A stretch of DNA of 64,000 nucleotides, taken from positions 30,759,501 to 30,823,500 of the forward strand of contig NC_079875.1 of assembly GCF_029227915.1 (NCBI RefSeq), read 5' to 3'. Below the pieces are notes generated by a model. It did not search any database and was not told where the DNA came from. It saw nothing but the letters and a program-made list of their open reading frames with translations. A program made the position numbers and the translations under genes. The stretch is from Hydractinia symbiolongicarpus. Lineage: Eukaryota; Cnidaria; Hydrozoa; Anthoathecata; Hydractiniidae. This document shows, piece by piece, positions 1-11,210 of this stretch (positions are counted from its first letter, which is position 1; every line of letters starts with the position of its first letter).

Positions 1-1
1 T

Positions 2-256
2 TCGTACATGTCGCAATCGATTAAGAACTTTACTAAAAATCTAGCCATGCAAATGTTTACAGAAGAGGAAAGAGCTACGAGTAACTGTACTGGCACAAAA
101 GGGAAAAAACAACTAAATGTTGAAATACTACAAAAAAATAGGGAATATATTTTTCAAATCCATACCATGAGTTCTCAACAAGAAGAAGAACAATGGCGCA
201 AATGTAGAGACGCAATAAATAAATTAGGACGTAGAAAGAAAAAAATAAACTTTTGA
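2..256 (+). CDS. C-terminal exon of a BEN-domain-like protein (partial)
   Basis: The reading frame is open from the window edge to a TGA at 254-256, so the 5' part probably lies outside the window; the first ATG is at 8. About 82 residues are visible. The stretch NLAMQMFTEEERATSNCTG followed by KGKKQLN looks like the end of a BEN domain, where a hydrophobic helix is followed by an F-T/S-x-E-E-L-A-x-S-x-x-T-G turn and a K-x-x-L-x-P/V segment. BEN domains bind DNA or mediate protein contacts in chromatin factors. The tail is strongly charged (QQEEEQWRKC, then GRRKKK), compatible with nuclear localisation. No splice site is needed inside this stretch. The family call is from memory of the motif, and the protein could also be an orphan transposon-associated factor. 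Confidence 0.5.
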   Translation, partial: SYMSQSIKNFTKNLAMQMFTEEERATSNCTGTKGKKQLNVEILQKNREYIFQIHTMSSQQEEEQWRKCRDAINKLGRRKKKINF

Positions 257-605
257 TGTTTAGTTATATATAATATATAACTAATTGTGGTGTGATTTTT
301 TAATTAGTCAAACAAATTTACGTTTTTCTACTAAAACCTAGTTTATAAGAATATTTATAGACACACATAGGCCAAGTCGTAAGAACACCTTACAAATAAA
401 ACCTCAACCGAACCTTTAATCCTAGAAAATTTTATTAATTAGCGCTTTTTTCCGGGTCTGAGAAAGAAAGACTTTAAGTGTTTGGTCAAAAGAATAATAA
501 GAACAGTTTTAAATTCCGACCTTATTTAAATTTAAACGTTCTTATAATAAAAACTAAACTTAAGAAATTCAGTTACCCAATGACTCTGGTATTATATAGG
601 CAGAG
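257..605. other. AT-rich intergenic or intronic stretch
   Basis: No convincing coding signal. It lies between the end of the BEN-like frame and the acceptor site of the next gene. The sequence is A/T-rich with short homopolymers. The 5' end of the next gene, if it lies here, is not recognisable. Confidence 0.4.
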
Positions 606-1742
606 GATGCTGGTGGTGATGAGCTGCACCAGGAAATCTGCTATTTGAAGGTACACCTACGTAATTTTAGTTTAAAAAAACACGGAATATTATCTGTAAA
701 CAAAAAAAAATAAGCTGCTTTTTTTCAATGACCTTTGGATTGAAAATTTTAAAACATTTGTAAAAATTTTTGCTAAAAGACCTAATATCTGAAAGGGTTT
801 TATTATATTTATAACTTTCTAACAATGTTGGTCAGTATTTCGCATATCTTTACATATATTTTTAGGCAAATGCTCTACCCGACTTGCAATTTCCAACACG
901 GTCAAGATTACCAACATCTTATTCAACAGACGTATTATGTTTTATTGATTGTTTGCCTGCATACCTTTCTTTATTTTAATAGTTATAGTTATTAAAGGAG
1001 CAAGTACTTTGTTTTTGTGAAATTATGCGTTTTATATAATGCAGTTTCTTCTAGGGTGAAGGTTTGCTGAGAACGTTGTGCACAGAAATAAGATCTGGTA
1101 ATGTCAGGAAAGCAAAAAAAGTATGTTACCGATTTTATCTGTTAAATGTGATGAAGAAAAACGCATATATCTAATTCTTCCTTAGCATTTAACTATAAAA
1201 AATAAGTTTTTTTGTCATCGTTATTTAAGTTTTTCTACTTTTAGATCTTCGATCAATGGAATAAAAAAAACAATGGTCGAAAAGTTTCAATAACTAAAAA
1301 AGTAGTATGTCCTTTTTGTGGAGAGGAAAGAAGTAACTTGAAAACAAACACGATGATAGTTCATGGCCTAACAGAGGAAAATGCCAGAGCTCTCCGAACT
1401 CAGACCGCTCAAATGCACTATGAGGGAAAAATAAAACCCGAATGCAAGAGAAAAGGGAAACAAAGACACTATCGCAAAAGAGTATGTCCCGTAACTGGAT
1501 GCGCAAAGGTTGTGGTGAGGCTTGAAAACCATCTCCGCCAAACTCATCGCGTTGACGATCAAAAAATATATAAGCGAATGTTGAGAGAGGCTTCCTATTT
1601 TGAAGAATATAAAACGGAATCCGATGCTTCGTTAACAGGCACTACAGAAAGCGATGAGGAGTACTTCAAGACTGCAATTAAAAAAGTTAAAAAGGTTCCA
1701 GTGACGGTTTCAGACTCCAGTGATACAAGCGACGAAGACTGA
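606..1742 (+). CDS. Multi-exon Cys/His zinc-finger protein (four exons seen, 5' end unknown)
   Basis: Four exons join in phase 0: 606-650, 866-931, 1055-1120 and 1245-1742, with introns 651-865, 932-1054 and 1121-1244. Donors read gtacac, gtatta and gtatgt; acceptors are pyrimidine-rich and end in AG. The 45-, 66- and 66-nt exons are multiples of three, and the joined product runs DAGGDELHQEICYLK / ANALPDLQF... / GEGLLRTLCTEI... / IFDQWNKK.... The last exon holds a CPFCGEE zinc knuckle, a basic segment (CKRKGKQRHYRKR) and a second finger, CPVTGCAKVVVRLENHLRQTH, spaced C-x4-C-x9-H-x4-H, then an acidic serine-rich tail ending SDTSDED before a TGA. The architecture resembles orphan zinc-finger proteins expanded in cnidarian and fish genomes, often transposon-associated; that is from memory. 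Function unknown, probably nucleic-acid binding. The first exon and start codon were not found. No disabling mutation is seen in these exons. Confidence 0.62.
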
Positions 1743-2061
1743 TTGCAAGAATTCCGTAAAGACAGAGGGAAGTTTTGCCGAAAAAACAATGAAAGTACAA
1801 AAGGTAACAGCATGAATGTATTATGTTATTGATCACCTTTGAAATCATTAGAGGAACTAAATTCCACAAATTTACCGATTTGTTGTTGCGATGTGACGAA
1901 AATTAACTTGGTTATCACCGATTATCTATATTCCTCTTAAAATTGTTTTGGAAAAATATTAAACTATATTCCCCACCGCCTAGTCTGCACTCGACCTGTT
2001 TGGTCTTTGAGACTAAACTAGAGTTTATATGTTTCCATTACGTATCCACTTATTGTAATTA
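1743..2061. other. 3' flank of the zinc-finger gene
   Basis: Non-coding stretch between the stop codon and the Helitron start. It may contain the 3' UTR, but I cannot place a polyadenylation signal with confidence. The base at 2061 is the A expected just before a Helitron 5' end. Confidence 0.35.
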
Positions 2062-5000
2062 TCTCTATAATAATAAGCCAGTTCCGTGTGTCTGTAACAG
2101 GCAAAGTTGATATCGTCATTTTCCTTTGATGTCGCCGAAAAAAATCTTTGATGTTGCCGAAAAAAATATGTCTTCTTTGTCGAGAAAAGCCGCGAGTTTT
2201 ATGTGGTTTGTTAAATGAAGTTCTAGCACAAAGTAACGGAAATTGTGTTTGCAAAAAAGATGGCTGTTCTTTTTAAGCAATTTCTACTCTTTCCTTCAAA
2301 ATAAATCTTTACAAAAGCATTTAAAAAGGGGCATGGTATATAAATGAAGTATAGAAAGGTTTCTGTAAGGTTTGTTTATGTTTTTTCAGTTTTGATGATA
2401 TAATTGATGCGAGACATGTTTTATTAGCTAGCATCATAAAACCAACCACACCAACAACAACCTAATAGCTAGCTAGCTCGGACTTTATAAATATGTAGCC
2501 ATGTTCTTTATACCTAGCAAAGTCTCCAGTTTATATTTAAGTGACCAGCTATTAGCTGCTGTAGCTACCTTATTTTAGCTTCAGTTTTATGTTGCTTTTT
2601 ACATGTAAGCTAATCTTAGTGGTCTTTGCTAAGAATGTGACTGTAACTTATTTTAATTGACATTTTAAGCTTAAATTAACAAGCCACAACAACTTTTAAA
2701 AAAGTATTACATAATATTTAAGAAGAGTTTAAGGACTGTTTTTAAGCAAATAATGTATTTTTCACAATTTGTGTATGCAAATAATGTATTTTTCACATTT
2801 TGTGTAACTAAAATTATATACATCGGTTACATGCAATATGACGAAACGATTTTTATTTAACATGTAGTAATTCTGGTACCTTAAGTGTAGTGATTTTTGT
2901 TGTTCTAGATTTTCTGACTAAAATGTTTTTGTTTATGACATTTTGTCTTATTAAGAAAAGTTTCAACTTTTTTGAGGGAGTACAACACCGAAAAGACTTG
3001 TGTTTTTTTTATATTTTGTATAAATTCTTACCGGGCAGGACAACATACCGAAATCACTGATCCCTCTCTATTTAAAAATTTGATGCGTTCCAAATCGCAG
3101 TTTTTTGAAATTTTGAGTAATATTTAATGAGTACAAGATACAAATACTGATTTTTGTTGAATCAGAAGTATTTCCTAGAACCATTCTTTTTTTACACTTT
3201 TGTGGAGAAAAAGTGTATGCAATATCATCAGAATAACTGATTTTGTTGCAAACTGTTTTTCTTTTTCACATTTTGGATTGAAATATTGTTATAAAGGGCA
3301 TATATCAATAGACATATATATACCAAAATAATTAAATTCTGCAAACTTTGATTTTGTCGTTCACCTCTCATCTTTTATATTTTAATTAAACTTTTGAGGA
3401 AAATCATAGGAATTATTTAGAATATGTATTTTGTGTTGGAAATTTAGTGCAAAAATTGACGTAAAATGAACTGTTAAATTGATTGTTGTTGTTTTAACAT
3501 GAATTATGACTCAAACTTTGTTTTTGCATTTCTAATTTGACTAATTAGCCTAAAAATTTGCCAATTGGTTTTACACTCTGTTCTTTTTTATATATATTTT
3601 ATGTAAACATAGAAGTACACAAGTAAAGTTAGAAGCCACAAGAAGTTAATTCGAAAGTGAAGAGTGGAGCTAGAAGTAGTAAAGAAAAGTTAGAAGTAGA
3701 AAATGAAAGCTTGGGTTTAAAGTAGATTTGGATTCACAAATAGTAAGAACTTTTTAGATATTTTTAGACGTTATGTTTTTATGTCGCTAGAGTTACGTGT
3801 CAGGCAGACTCGCATTTGCCAGGAAAAAGTCACTTAAGAGCTTCAAATTCTTTATATTTTACCGCGTTTTTTTTACACTTTTTTGCATAATTATTGTTAT
3901 CAAACAAATGTGCTAGCGAAACTTTTGGTTTGTTGAACTTACTGCAAATGTCATAATTTTTATATTGCCATTGTTTCTCTTTATATGTGTTTTACTAAGC
4001 ATAAATAGCTAGCTGGCGTCTTCCCAGTTTAACTATATTTAACTGGGTATCTGTCTTATCTAATGTTACCTTCAAGCTCCATATCTAAACCTAGCTAGCT
4101 AACTGATGATTAATGTTGTTATTCCTCTTTTAGCTATTTATATCCACCTTAGTAGTCAAACTTAGGGATCTTATTTGAGCACGAATTATGATGTAACAAG
4201 CCACAAAATCTTTCAAAGACTTATTGAACTTTTAGGGTAGTATGAGGAAAAATTTTACTTTAAGAGGAATGATTTTGTGAAACTAAAGTGTGTGCGTTAA
4301 TTGGAGTAAGTTTTATTGTTTTGTTGTTGACATCCTGTTAAACTTCTGTAAGCTCGCATGTAAATTACAAGGTTATATATTTTTACAAGGGTAGTGGTTG
4401 ATATTTTTACAAAGTTTGTTGACATTTTTTGGGAAATTTACCTGGGTTTTTTACATTTGTGGTTAAAATTTCTCAGAAGAGAATAGTATGGTTGCCGATT
4501 ATATTGTTTGTGTTGCAAACTGCTGTTTTTTAAATGCTGTGGAAACTTTTGTGGAAAAAGACCACATGCAAAATACTGAAAGAACAAATTTTTGTACAAT
4601 TAGACTGTGAGCTGAAGTTGGATTTTTTTTTATATTTTGTTTTATAAACTTTTTTTAAGCTTTAAACTAACTGTAAGTAATGTAATTACGGAAATAAATA
4701 TTTGGTGATGATAAAAAATTACTGAATGTTCAGACTGAAACTGTTTAACTTTTGTGAGGGAGGACCATATGCAAGTATATATACTAAAAATAAAATTTGA
4801 TATTTTACACTTTCCAAGTTGTATTTTTGTATGCACTTAAATGACTGCTTTTTCTGAGTTGAATTTGATGGGTTTCATATAAATTTTGTGGAAGATTTTA
4901 TGGGTGAAAACAATATAAAACATGCCAATTGAACTGATTTTTGTTCATATTTTGATTTGCTCCTCATAAACCTTTGTGTTCCACATTTATTGTAAACTTT

Positions 5001-5828
5001 TGTGAGGAAGGACCATATATATATATATACAATGTTTTCAAAATAATGATTTTTGTTGATTTGAAATTTACTCCTTGCTCATTGCTTTTTCGACATTTCA
5101 GTTTAAAATGTTTGGTAAAGTCAGTACGGATCACGAGACAAAAAAATTGTTTTGTTAACCGGTTAATTTTTACATTTTGTGCATATTTTTGCGGGAGAGG
5201 ATGGTATGCAACCGAATAAATGATTTTTCAAAGTTTAACTTTTTGTTTTTTGGTGTTTTGCGTTTGTTAAAGTTTGGCTTTTTTATGTTGTTCAGGTTGT
5301 ATTGTTGTATAAGCATTTAGGGAAAAGACAATGTTTAAAATGCATAAATAACTTATTTCATAGATCTGTGCTTACTGTTGCAAGCCTTTCTTTTCGACAT
5401 TTTAAAGATTAAAATATTGAAGGTTTTCAACATAATCACATAATAAGATGTATACATATTTGAGATGTGTTATTTCTGACATTATTATTATTGTTGTCGT
5501 AACTGTCTGGGTTGTGACTGTCAATGTTGTAACTTTCTACTAACTAGATTTTACACCTTGCACGCCGTTGTTTTTCATATTTTGTCTGACGTTTTGTTGG
5601 GAGGATTTCATGCGATTTGACATTTGATATTTTGTGTTAGATTTTAAGAACTTTTTTGTTAAATTATGACTTATATACTTTCTTTTTATGCATTTTCAGA
5701 TTATTTTTTTTAGTAAAAGGCATATTCAATATACTGAAATATTTGCTGATGTCATCAAAATTCAAATGAAAGAACTTTTCAATTGTTTTTCTGCCTAAGT
5801 GGATTTTTCCACGGGCCTAATCTACTAG
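2062..5828 (+). mobile_element. Non-autonomous Helitron-like element, copy 1
   Basis: The element starts TCTCTATAATAATAAG after an A and ends CTACTAG before a T, matching the Helitron rule (5' TC, 3' CTRR, insertion between A and T). Fourteen to thirty bases before the 3' end is a hairpin with stem GTGGA (5799-5803) and TCCAC (5808-5812), extended by GCC/GGC, as expected for a Helitron terminator. A second copy at 37256-44136 shares these ends, which fixes the borders. No Rep/helicase ORF is present, so it is non-autonomous and would depend on enzymes supplied elsewhere. The interior from about 2950 onward consists of diverged repeats of roughly 120-150 bp built around a phrase like TTTTGTGAGGGAGGACCATA followed by TGCAA. 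Confidence 0.72.
2950..5250 (+). repeat. Diverged internal tandem repeats of the Helitron
   Basis: A phrase of the form ACTTTTGTGRGGRAGGACCA followed by TATGCAA and then GATTTTTGTTG recurs near 2965, 3200, 4550, 4755, 4995 and 5190 with irregular spacing. Copies are strongly diverged and some are only half present. The same series recurs in the second Helitron copy, so it existed before the two copies separated. It has no coding capacity. Confidence 0.45.
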
Positions 5829-5868
5829 TTATATATATAATAATGTATCTTTATGTTTAGATGTAGCT

Positions 5869-6513
5869 ATGACGGAGAAACTACTATATACACACGAAAA
5901 TATAGAAAGATATATTCAAGGTAACCATATTAGGTAACCATTATTATTTTAATGTTTTTAACAGTTTTTACTGAATATGTTTTTTATATTTTAGACCTGA
6001 AGATGGAATAAATTTCCGAAATATATTGTTTAATAAATATAATCATTGTTGGTCATTTTGATTGCAATAGTAACCATATTTATTTGGTTTATTTTATTTG
6101 TTAGTTGTTATACTTTTTTGTTGGTTTATCTTTCTACTTTTACTAACAAATAATATATTTTTTGATAGCGGATCATCAAGCAGAAAACAGAAGTGATATA
6201 GATCAAGCAGAAGGCAGAAGTGACATAGAGCAAGATCGCACAGGTAATAATCACTGCAAATTAAAAACAGCCAGTCAGTGTAACATCTTAAATGCAGTTT
6301 GAAGCTACATCTAATGCTTCAGAAGACGACGTTTGTCCCAACTGGAATCGTCAGCGAAAAGAAAGAGTTACCTTCAGTTCCACTCATATAAAAATCCTTC
6401 AAGAGCAGTTTGCTTCACTGATTAAAGCGTCGCCTGAAAGAAATATCAATCGAAATGCGTTTCAAAGCATTATCAGCAGACATGAATTGAAAGAACTTTT
6501 AAAACGTTGCTAA
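5869..6513 (+). CDS. Small three-exon gene of unknown function
   Basis: Proposed exons are 5869-5920, 6169-6243 and 6305-6513, joined in consistent phase 1. The first opens with ATG and reads MTEKLLYTHENIERYIQ, ending CAAG|gtaacc. The intron before the second contains a TACTAAC branch-point match (6141-6147) and ends tttgatag. The second exon contains a 27-bp tandem duplication encoding DQAE(N/G)RSDI twice. The third has two possible acceptors; gaag at 6301-6304 keeps phase, while the stronger-looking gcag at 6294-6297 does not. The C-terminal part reads RQRKERVTFSSTHIKILQEQ and ends ELKELLKRC before a TAA. It resembles helix-rich segments found with orphan zinc-finger/transposon proteins in cnidarians, but I do not recognise the family. 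The ATG lies 40 bp after the end of a Helitron, so the upstream promoter region is transposon DNA. Confidence 0.45.
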
Positions 6514-8878
6514 AAGTTCGAACAGAACGAAAAAAATATTTGTCAAAACTGTTAGGGCGGTGTTGAACTGTTTTTATTGATTGTTGACAATTTGATATGA
6601 TGTCTATTAGAGGCATACATTTTGTTCAGGGCTTCCAATTTTTTTAGATAGCGGTTAGTGATGTGTCATACGTTTCTTTCGGCCACTGTCTATTCGAAAA
6701 TGGGCTGTATTTTTCGGAAAACGAAATTTTGTTTTATCTGAAAATTGTTCTAATGGTTTACAATAGGGTCTAAACAAACTTTAACTTCTGGGGAAAGTGT
6801 TAAGAAAGATATTAAGTTAAGTTTTGTTCCACTTGTATTTATATTTTTATGTTTTTGTTTTGTTTTCAAGTAAATTATCCATCACTGTTGCTCACTAGAT
6901 TTTACTCACACAGCTAAGGGAAATTCACTATTTTTAAATCATGTTGCGAATTTCGATCTTGTATTATGGTACGCAGAAGTAAATCTATTGTTGTTAAAAC
7001 AATTTTGTTATTACTTTTTTGCGTAGCAGTTACGATCTCGGTTAATTAACTTACTGAAACTGTCCCAAGAACTGTATTTTAAAGCGTCCGTGGTTGTGTT
7101 TTTTTCATTATGTTACAATTTATGGGGAAATACCAACTTTGTTATAAGGACATAAAATAATTAATATATAATGGGATTTCCACAACGTAGAACATCAACA
7201 GAGTGCCTATTTCCATAATTTTATTGTTATGTCAAAAACTCATCTCCAATGTTGAAAACAAACGAAAAAGAATAACAGAAGTAATTTTTAGAAAATGTTG
7301 TCACCTGACTTTAAAATCAAGACCCAGCGACGCAGATATTTTTATTTAAAAGTAGTACCTTAAAAAATACCAGGCTGGTAGAACAGCCTGGTATTTAAGG
7401 ATCAAAAATAAAAAGACGCCAGACCAATGAGATTTGTACTAGAACAATTACTAGTCAGAGATTTTGATGAATGTAGAAGAGCTTGATGTCTAGCCATACT
7501 CGTATCTTTAGTAGTTGATGGTCTTCTTTGTTAAAATCGATTTTCTCTGTACTACATATGTTTTTAATCCTATTCGCTCCGGGGTGAAGGTGGCCATTCG
7601 CCTTTTTGATAACTATTTTGTGTTCGGCAGCATAGTTATGATACTTCCTGTGTTTTAACATTTATGTATCTAAGGCACGTACATGCCATATCTTTAGGTG
7701 CTATAGCCATCAGAGCTGTGGATATTGGCTATTACTCGAAACTACTCCTAAAAATATCTATGAAGTCTTTATAATCGGGAAACTATAATAACTTCTGTTA
7801 GGATTATATTTAGGAGTTAAGGAAACTTCAATACAACGGATTTTGAACTGAATATTGGAGAAAATCGGAGGTGGCGAAGAATTACCCACGTGGTAATTTG
7901 ATTATGATGCTGATATTACATTGCAACCTCCTCCCCAGTGTTCTTTTTCTCTTTCTTACAATCTCAAGCGGTGAGATTCAAGAGAGCCCTGGAGACGAGG
8001 TTGATTACATTGGATGGAGTATTATTATCGCAGGTAGTTTGCGTCACAACGGAGTTTAAAAATAATGCTATATTGATAAATTCAATGCTACTACACAGTC
8101 ACATATTCGTATTTTTCTCAACAAGTCTTCTGAATCATTAACATTCCACTCGCCCACTTTTTCTATTGCTATTGTCTATTTTTTATACTTTCTTACAGTC
8201 CCATAAGAAAAGAAATTTTCCTTGGGTGACGGAAGCGAGTCACAGTGTTTCTAGAGGTTGAAAGTTTTCAAAATTCAAGAGGTCAGGTCATAAAGACAAT
8301 GCAAATTAAGTATTACAAACTCACATGCGGCTATTAAAAAATTGGCAAAAGGGGAGGGGCGTAAAGGCAAGTACACCCTACCCCTATCTTACGCCTTTAC
8401 CACCCTACCTCCTACGAATTATTACGATCTGTATCATCCCTTAACATCGGAAAAGTGTTACCATTGGAATATACTATGAAAAAATATGAAAATACGCAGC
8501 TAAGTGACCCAATGCGATAAAGGAAAAATGCAAAAACATTCAAATAAATAGCTCCCTAAATTGAAATACTTAACGTTTCTTTTTACTAATCTCGGCAAAT
8601 AATTGCTACTTTGTTATGGATTTTTATTGATATATCTTGTAAGGAAGCACACGGTTCTTTACCAATACATCCTTTGTAATTCTAGACCTTTATTACTTTT
8701 TTAGCGCGAAAAAATTAGGTTTTTCTTGTGCTCCCTAAAATGAAAAAATTCTAATTTTTAATTAAAAAGACTAAAAGCGGTGATTTTTTGGCGTTTTTAA
8801 ATTCCGAGTTTTATATTTGTGGTAAAAAATTTTGGAAGAATAAAGTTTTATAATACGTGTTGAACTTTACTTTCATAG
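6514..8878. other. 2.4-kb stretch without a recognised gene
   Basis: AT-rich DNA with only short frames that lack splice support or family resemblance. It holds one clear hairpin (7365-7396, listed separately). An imperfect inverted G/C-rich pair lies near 8353-8405 (gcgtaaaggc against gcctttac). Around 7877-7900 the sequence aagaattacccacgtggtaa is a weak palindrome. I see no further genes. Confidence 0.4.
7365..7396. repeat. Perfect 13-bp hairpin
   Basis: Arms AAATACCAGGCTG (7365-7377) and CAGCCTGGTATTT (7384-7396) pair perfectly around a GTAGAA loop. If a two-base bulge is allowed, the stem extends outward through ccttaa/ttaagg. It could be the remnant of a foldback MITE or a transcribed hairpin. 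No flanking target duplication was recognised. Confidence 0.6.
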
Positions 8879-9416
8879 ACTCCTGTAAAATGAGAAAAAG
8901 AATTCGACTTAAAACGTCTGAAGAGAAAAAAAAACTTAGCGAATTTATCAGGAAATATAATCAAGTTGCTGATGAAGTGGGTGTGGCTACAACAAATGTA
9001 GATGTTGGAAGAGACAAAGTTGTCTCTTCCAACATCTACATTAGTTGTAGTTGACTTTCCGTGGCTAGAAGAAGAAGGTCATGAAGGTACTGCAAATAAA
9101 ATGTTACTTTGTGTTTGCCTTTGTACTCTCTGTGACACATTAAATCATTGAATGTATGGTGTGTGCATTTTTTTATTATGTTTATTGCCTCATATTATTT
9201 TGTTTTTATGTTTCAGGATTATCGATGAACTTTAAACGTTCTGTTGTCATTCTTTTTAAACTGATAAAACGATGCGAAGAAGAAATCGAAATTTTGCAAA
9301 GAGAAATGACAAACTATCTGTCGTATTACAAAAACGTGATTGTTAAACTTGAAGAAGCTACGAAAGTGATTCAACAGACTCCAAATGTTAGTCGTTTACC
9401 TGCACAGCATAACTGA
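8879..9416 (+). pseudogene. Two-exon coiled-coil protein, C-terminal part, frame broken by an inverted duplication
   Basis: Exon 1 begins after tttcatag and runs 8879-9086 to GAAG|gtactg. Exon 2 follows gtttcag and runs 9217-9416. The frame just before the donor reads DFPWLEEEGHEG and continues in phase as LSMNFKRSVV..KRCEEEIEILQREM and a helical tail ending RLPAQHN. The 5' half of exon 1 reads MRKRIRLKTSEEKKKLSEF and VADEVGVATTNVDV in a different frame, then runs into a 64-bp near-perfect palindrome (8987-9050) and a stop. The two halves look like one protein whose frame was shifted when the palindrome arose. The charged tail recalls the C-termini of KDZ-type transposase-like proteins in cnidarians; that is a weak recollection. 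If the palindrome is an assembly artefact, the gene could be intact. Confidence 0.45.
8987..9050. repeat. 31-bp inverted duplication with 2-bp spacer
   Basis: Left arm 8987-9017 (starting CTACAACAAATGTAGATG) and right arm 9020-9050 are reverse complements with a single mismatch, separated only by AG. The structure lies inside an exon and shifts its frame. Such tight long palindromes usually arise by template switching or hairpin-primed repair and can form a cruciform. Confidence 0.85.
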
Positions 9417-10167
9417 TCAAATATTTAATTTCAGAGATTACACTCTCTTTTTTGTGTAAATTAGTAGGTCGTGAAATTTTACGTTTTAGGTTCTCTTCAT
9501 AAAAAAAGGTGTACGATTTGCAAAAAAACAATTATTGAATAGTTACCAACATTTTTTGGACATAATGAAGACGAATACCGACAGTGCCTATAGTGTAGAA
9601 GAATTGACTGATAAAGATGATTCCGACAATGACCTTGATAGTGATGATGATGATGATAGTGATGATTCGAATTCAGAAAACGAATACGAGTAATTAGTTG
9701 TAAATAAATAACTTATTTGTTTTTGGATTGCCGTTTTTACACCTTTTAGCAATTTCCTAATTATTTTACTCTATTATCCCATCAGTTTAATCAAGATATC
9801 GATTAAATATTTGCATTCTTCGAATTCTACCATGGGGTTCTTTTGCTACGTAAAACATGGCTTCTTAATTTCGCATGAGTTTTTAACTCCAAGGAGATTT
9901 TAGTATCTTTCTGTATTTATATATAATTGTATTTTTAACAAAAAGAGTAAAATATGTAAACAGTATATTATTCAAACATTCACGAAATCGAAGTATAACT
10001 TCTTTCTAATTTCACAGTATCCTCAAATAATTGTTTTTTATTGTGTTTGTCTTTCTCCACACGAATTGGGCCTGAGCTATACAATGCGGTTATTCCAATA
10101 TCACAGTTTCCTCAAATAATTATTTTTTACTGTATTTGTCTTCTATAGTACAAAATACTATAAAATA
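9417..10167 (+). other. Non-coding stretch with one short acidic frame
   Basis: A 42-codon frame from the ATG at 9565 to the TAA at 9691-9693 encodes a serine/aspartate-rich acidic peptide (KDDSDNDLDSDDDDDSDDSN) like the tails of other orphan proteins in this window. It may be a terminal exon, but no strong acceptor precedes it. A diverged repeated phrase, tcctcaaataattgtttttt, appears near 10020 and again near 10110. Nothing else is recognisable. Confidence 0.3.
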
Positions 10168-10370
10168 TACAGAGGACTGTCGATGTAACCAACCGCCGAT
10201 ATAGTGAAAGTTTCGATGTAGGTCCATTCCCCTTCAATTTAACCTGAAGAAACTGTTATATACCGTTCTTTGTAACCAACCCCGATACAGTGAACTCTTG
10301 ATTTAAAGAGGCAAGTTATTCGTTCCCCACACTCAAAAAAATCTCGATAAAAGAAACTCAAGGCACTAAA
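10168..10370 (+). mobile_element. Tigger/pogo-type terminal remnant
   Basis: The sequence begins TACAGAGGACTGTCGATGTA and continues AACCAACCGCCGATATAGTG, then AAAGTTTCGATGTAGGTCC. This cadence is typical of Tigger/pogo inverted-repeat ends (CAGTxxAACCTCGATATAAC style). A second, similar pass (ttctttgtaaccaaccccga, tacagtgaactcttgattta) follows near 10270. No matching opposite end or ORF was found, so this is a degenerate fragment. Confidence 0.35.
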
Positions 10371-10446
10371 GGTAATAGAACTTCGGCAACATTTTTAACA
10401 TGGGTATCAAAATTATGTTTCACTAACAAAACCGTACAGTGTCATT

Positions 10447-11210
10447 CTCGACCTTCCATTTCCGGGGTATTTGTGTCTCTATCAAAAAATTCAAACAAGA
10501 CGTGGATACTAGCGAAGAATTGGATTTCTGATTTGACGTACATGTACGAGTTCAACTCGACCTTTCATTTTCGGGGTATTTGTGTCTGAATCCAAAAATT
10601 CACACACGACGTGGATACAAGCGAAGAATTGGATTTATGATTTGATGTACGTGTACGAGTTCAACTCGACCTTCCATTTTCGGGGTATTTGTGTCTCTAT
10701 CAAAAAATTCAAACAAGACATGGATACTAGCGAAGAATTGAATTTCTGATTTGCCGTACGTGTACAAGTTCAACTCGACATTCTATTTTCGGAGTATTTG
10801 TGTCTGAATCCAAAAATTCACACACGACGTGGATACAAGCGACAAATTGGATTTATGATTTGACGTACGTGTACGAGTTCAACTCGACCTTCCATTTTTG
10901 GAGTATTTGTGTCTGAATCCAAATATTTACCCACGACGTGGATACAAGCGACAACTTGGATTTATGATTTGACGCACGTGTACAAGTTCAACTCGACCTT
11001 CCATTTTCGGGGTATTTGTGTCTTTATTGAAAAATTCAAACAAGTCGTGGATACTAGCGAAGAATTGGATTTCTGATTTGATGTACGTGTACCAGTTCAA
11101 CTCGACCTTCCATTTTCGGAGTATTTGTGTCTGAATCCAAAAATTCACACACGACGTGGATGCAAGCGAAAGATGCAACTTCTGATTTGACATACATGTA
11201 CTACGAGTAC
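10447..11210. repeat. Seven-copy 109-bp tandem repeat with two alternating subtypes
   Basis: The phrase CTCGACC/A starts at 10447, 10556, 10665, 10774, 10883, 10992 and 11101, exactly 109 bp apart. Type A units carry a TCTCTATCAAAAAATTCAAA-like segment and the word ACTAGCGAAGAATTGG. Type B units carry TCTGAATCCAAAAATTCACA and ACAAGCGA. The order is A-B-A-B-B-A-B, indicating that a 218-bp A+B dimer was the amplification unit, with later loss or slippage. No protein function is suggested: the long reverse frame here is a by-product of the period. Confidence 0.88.
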
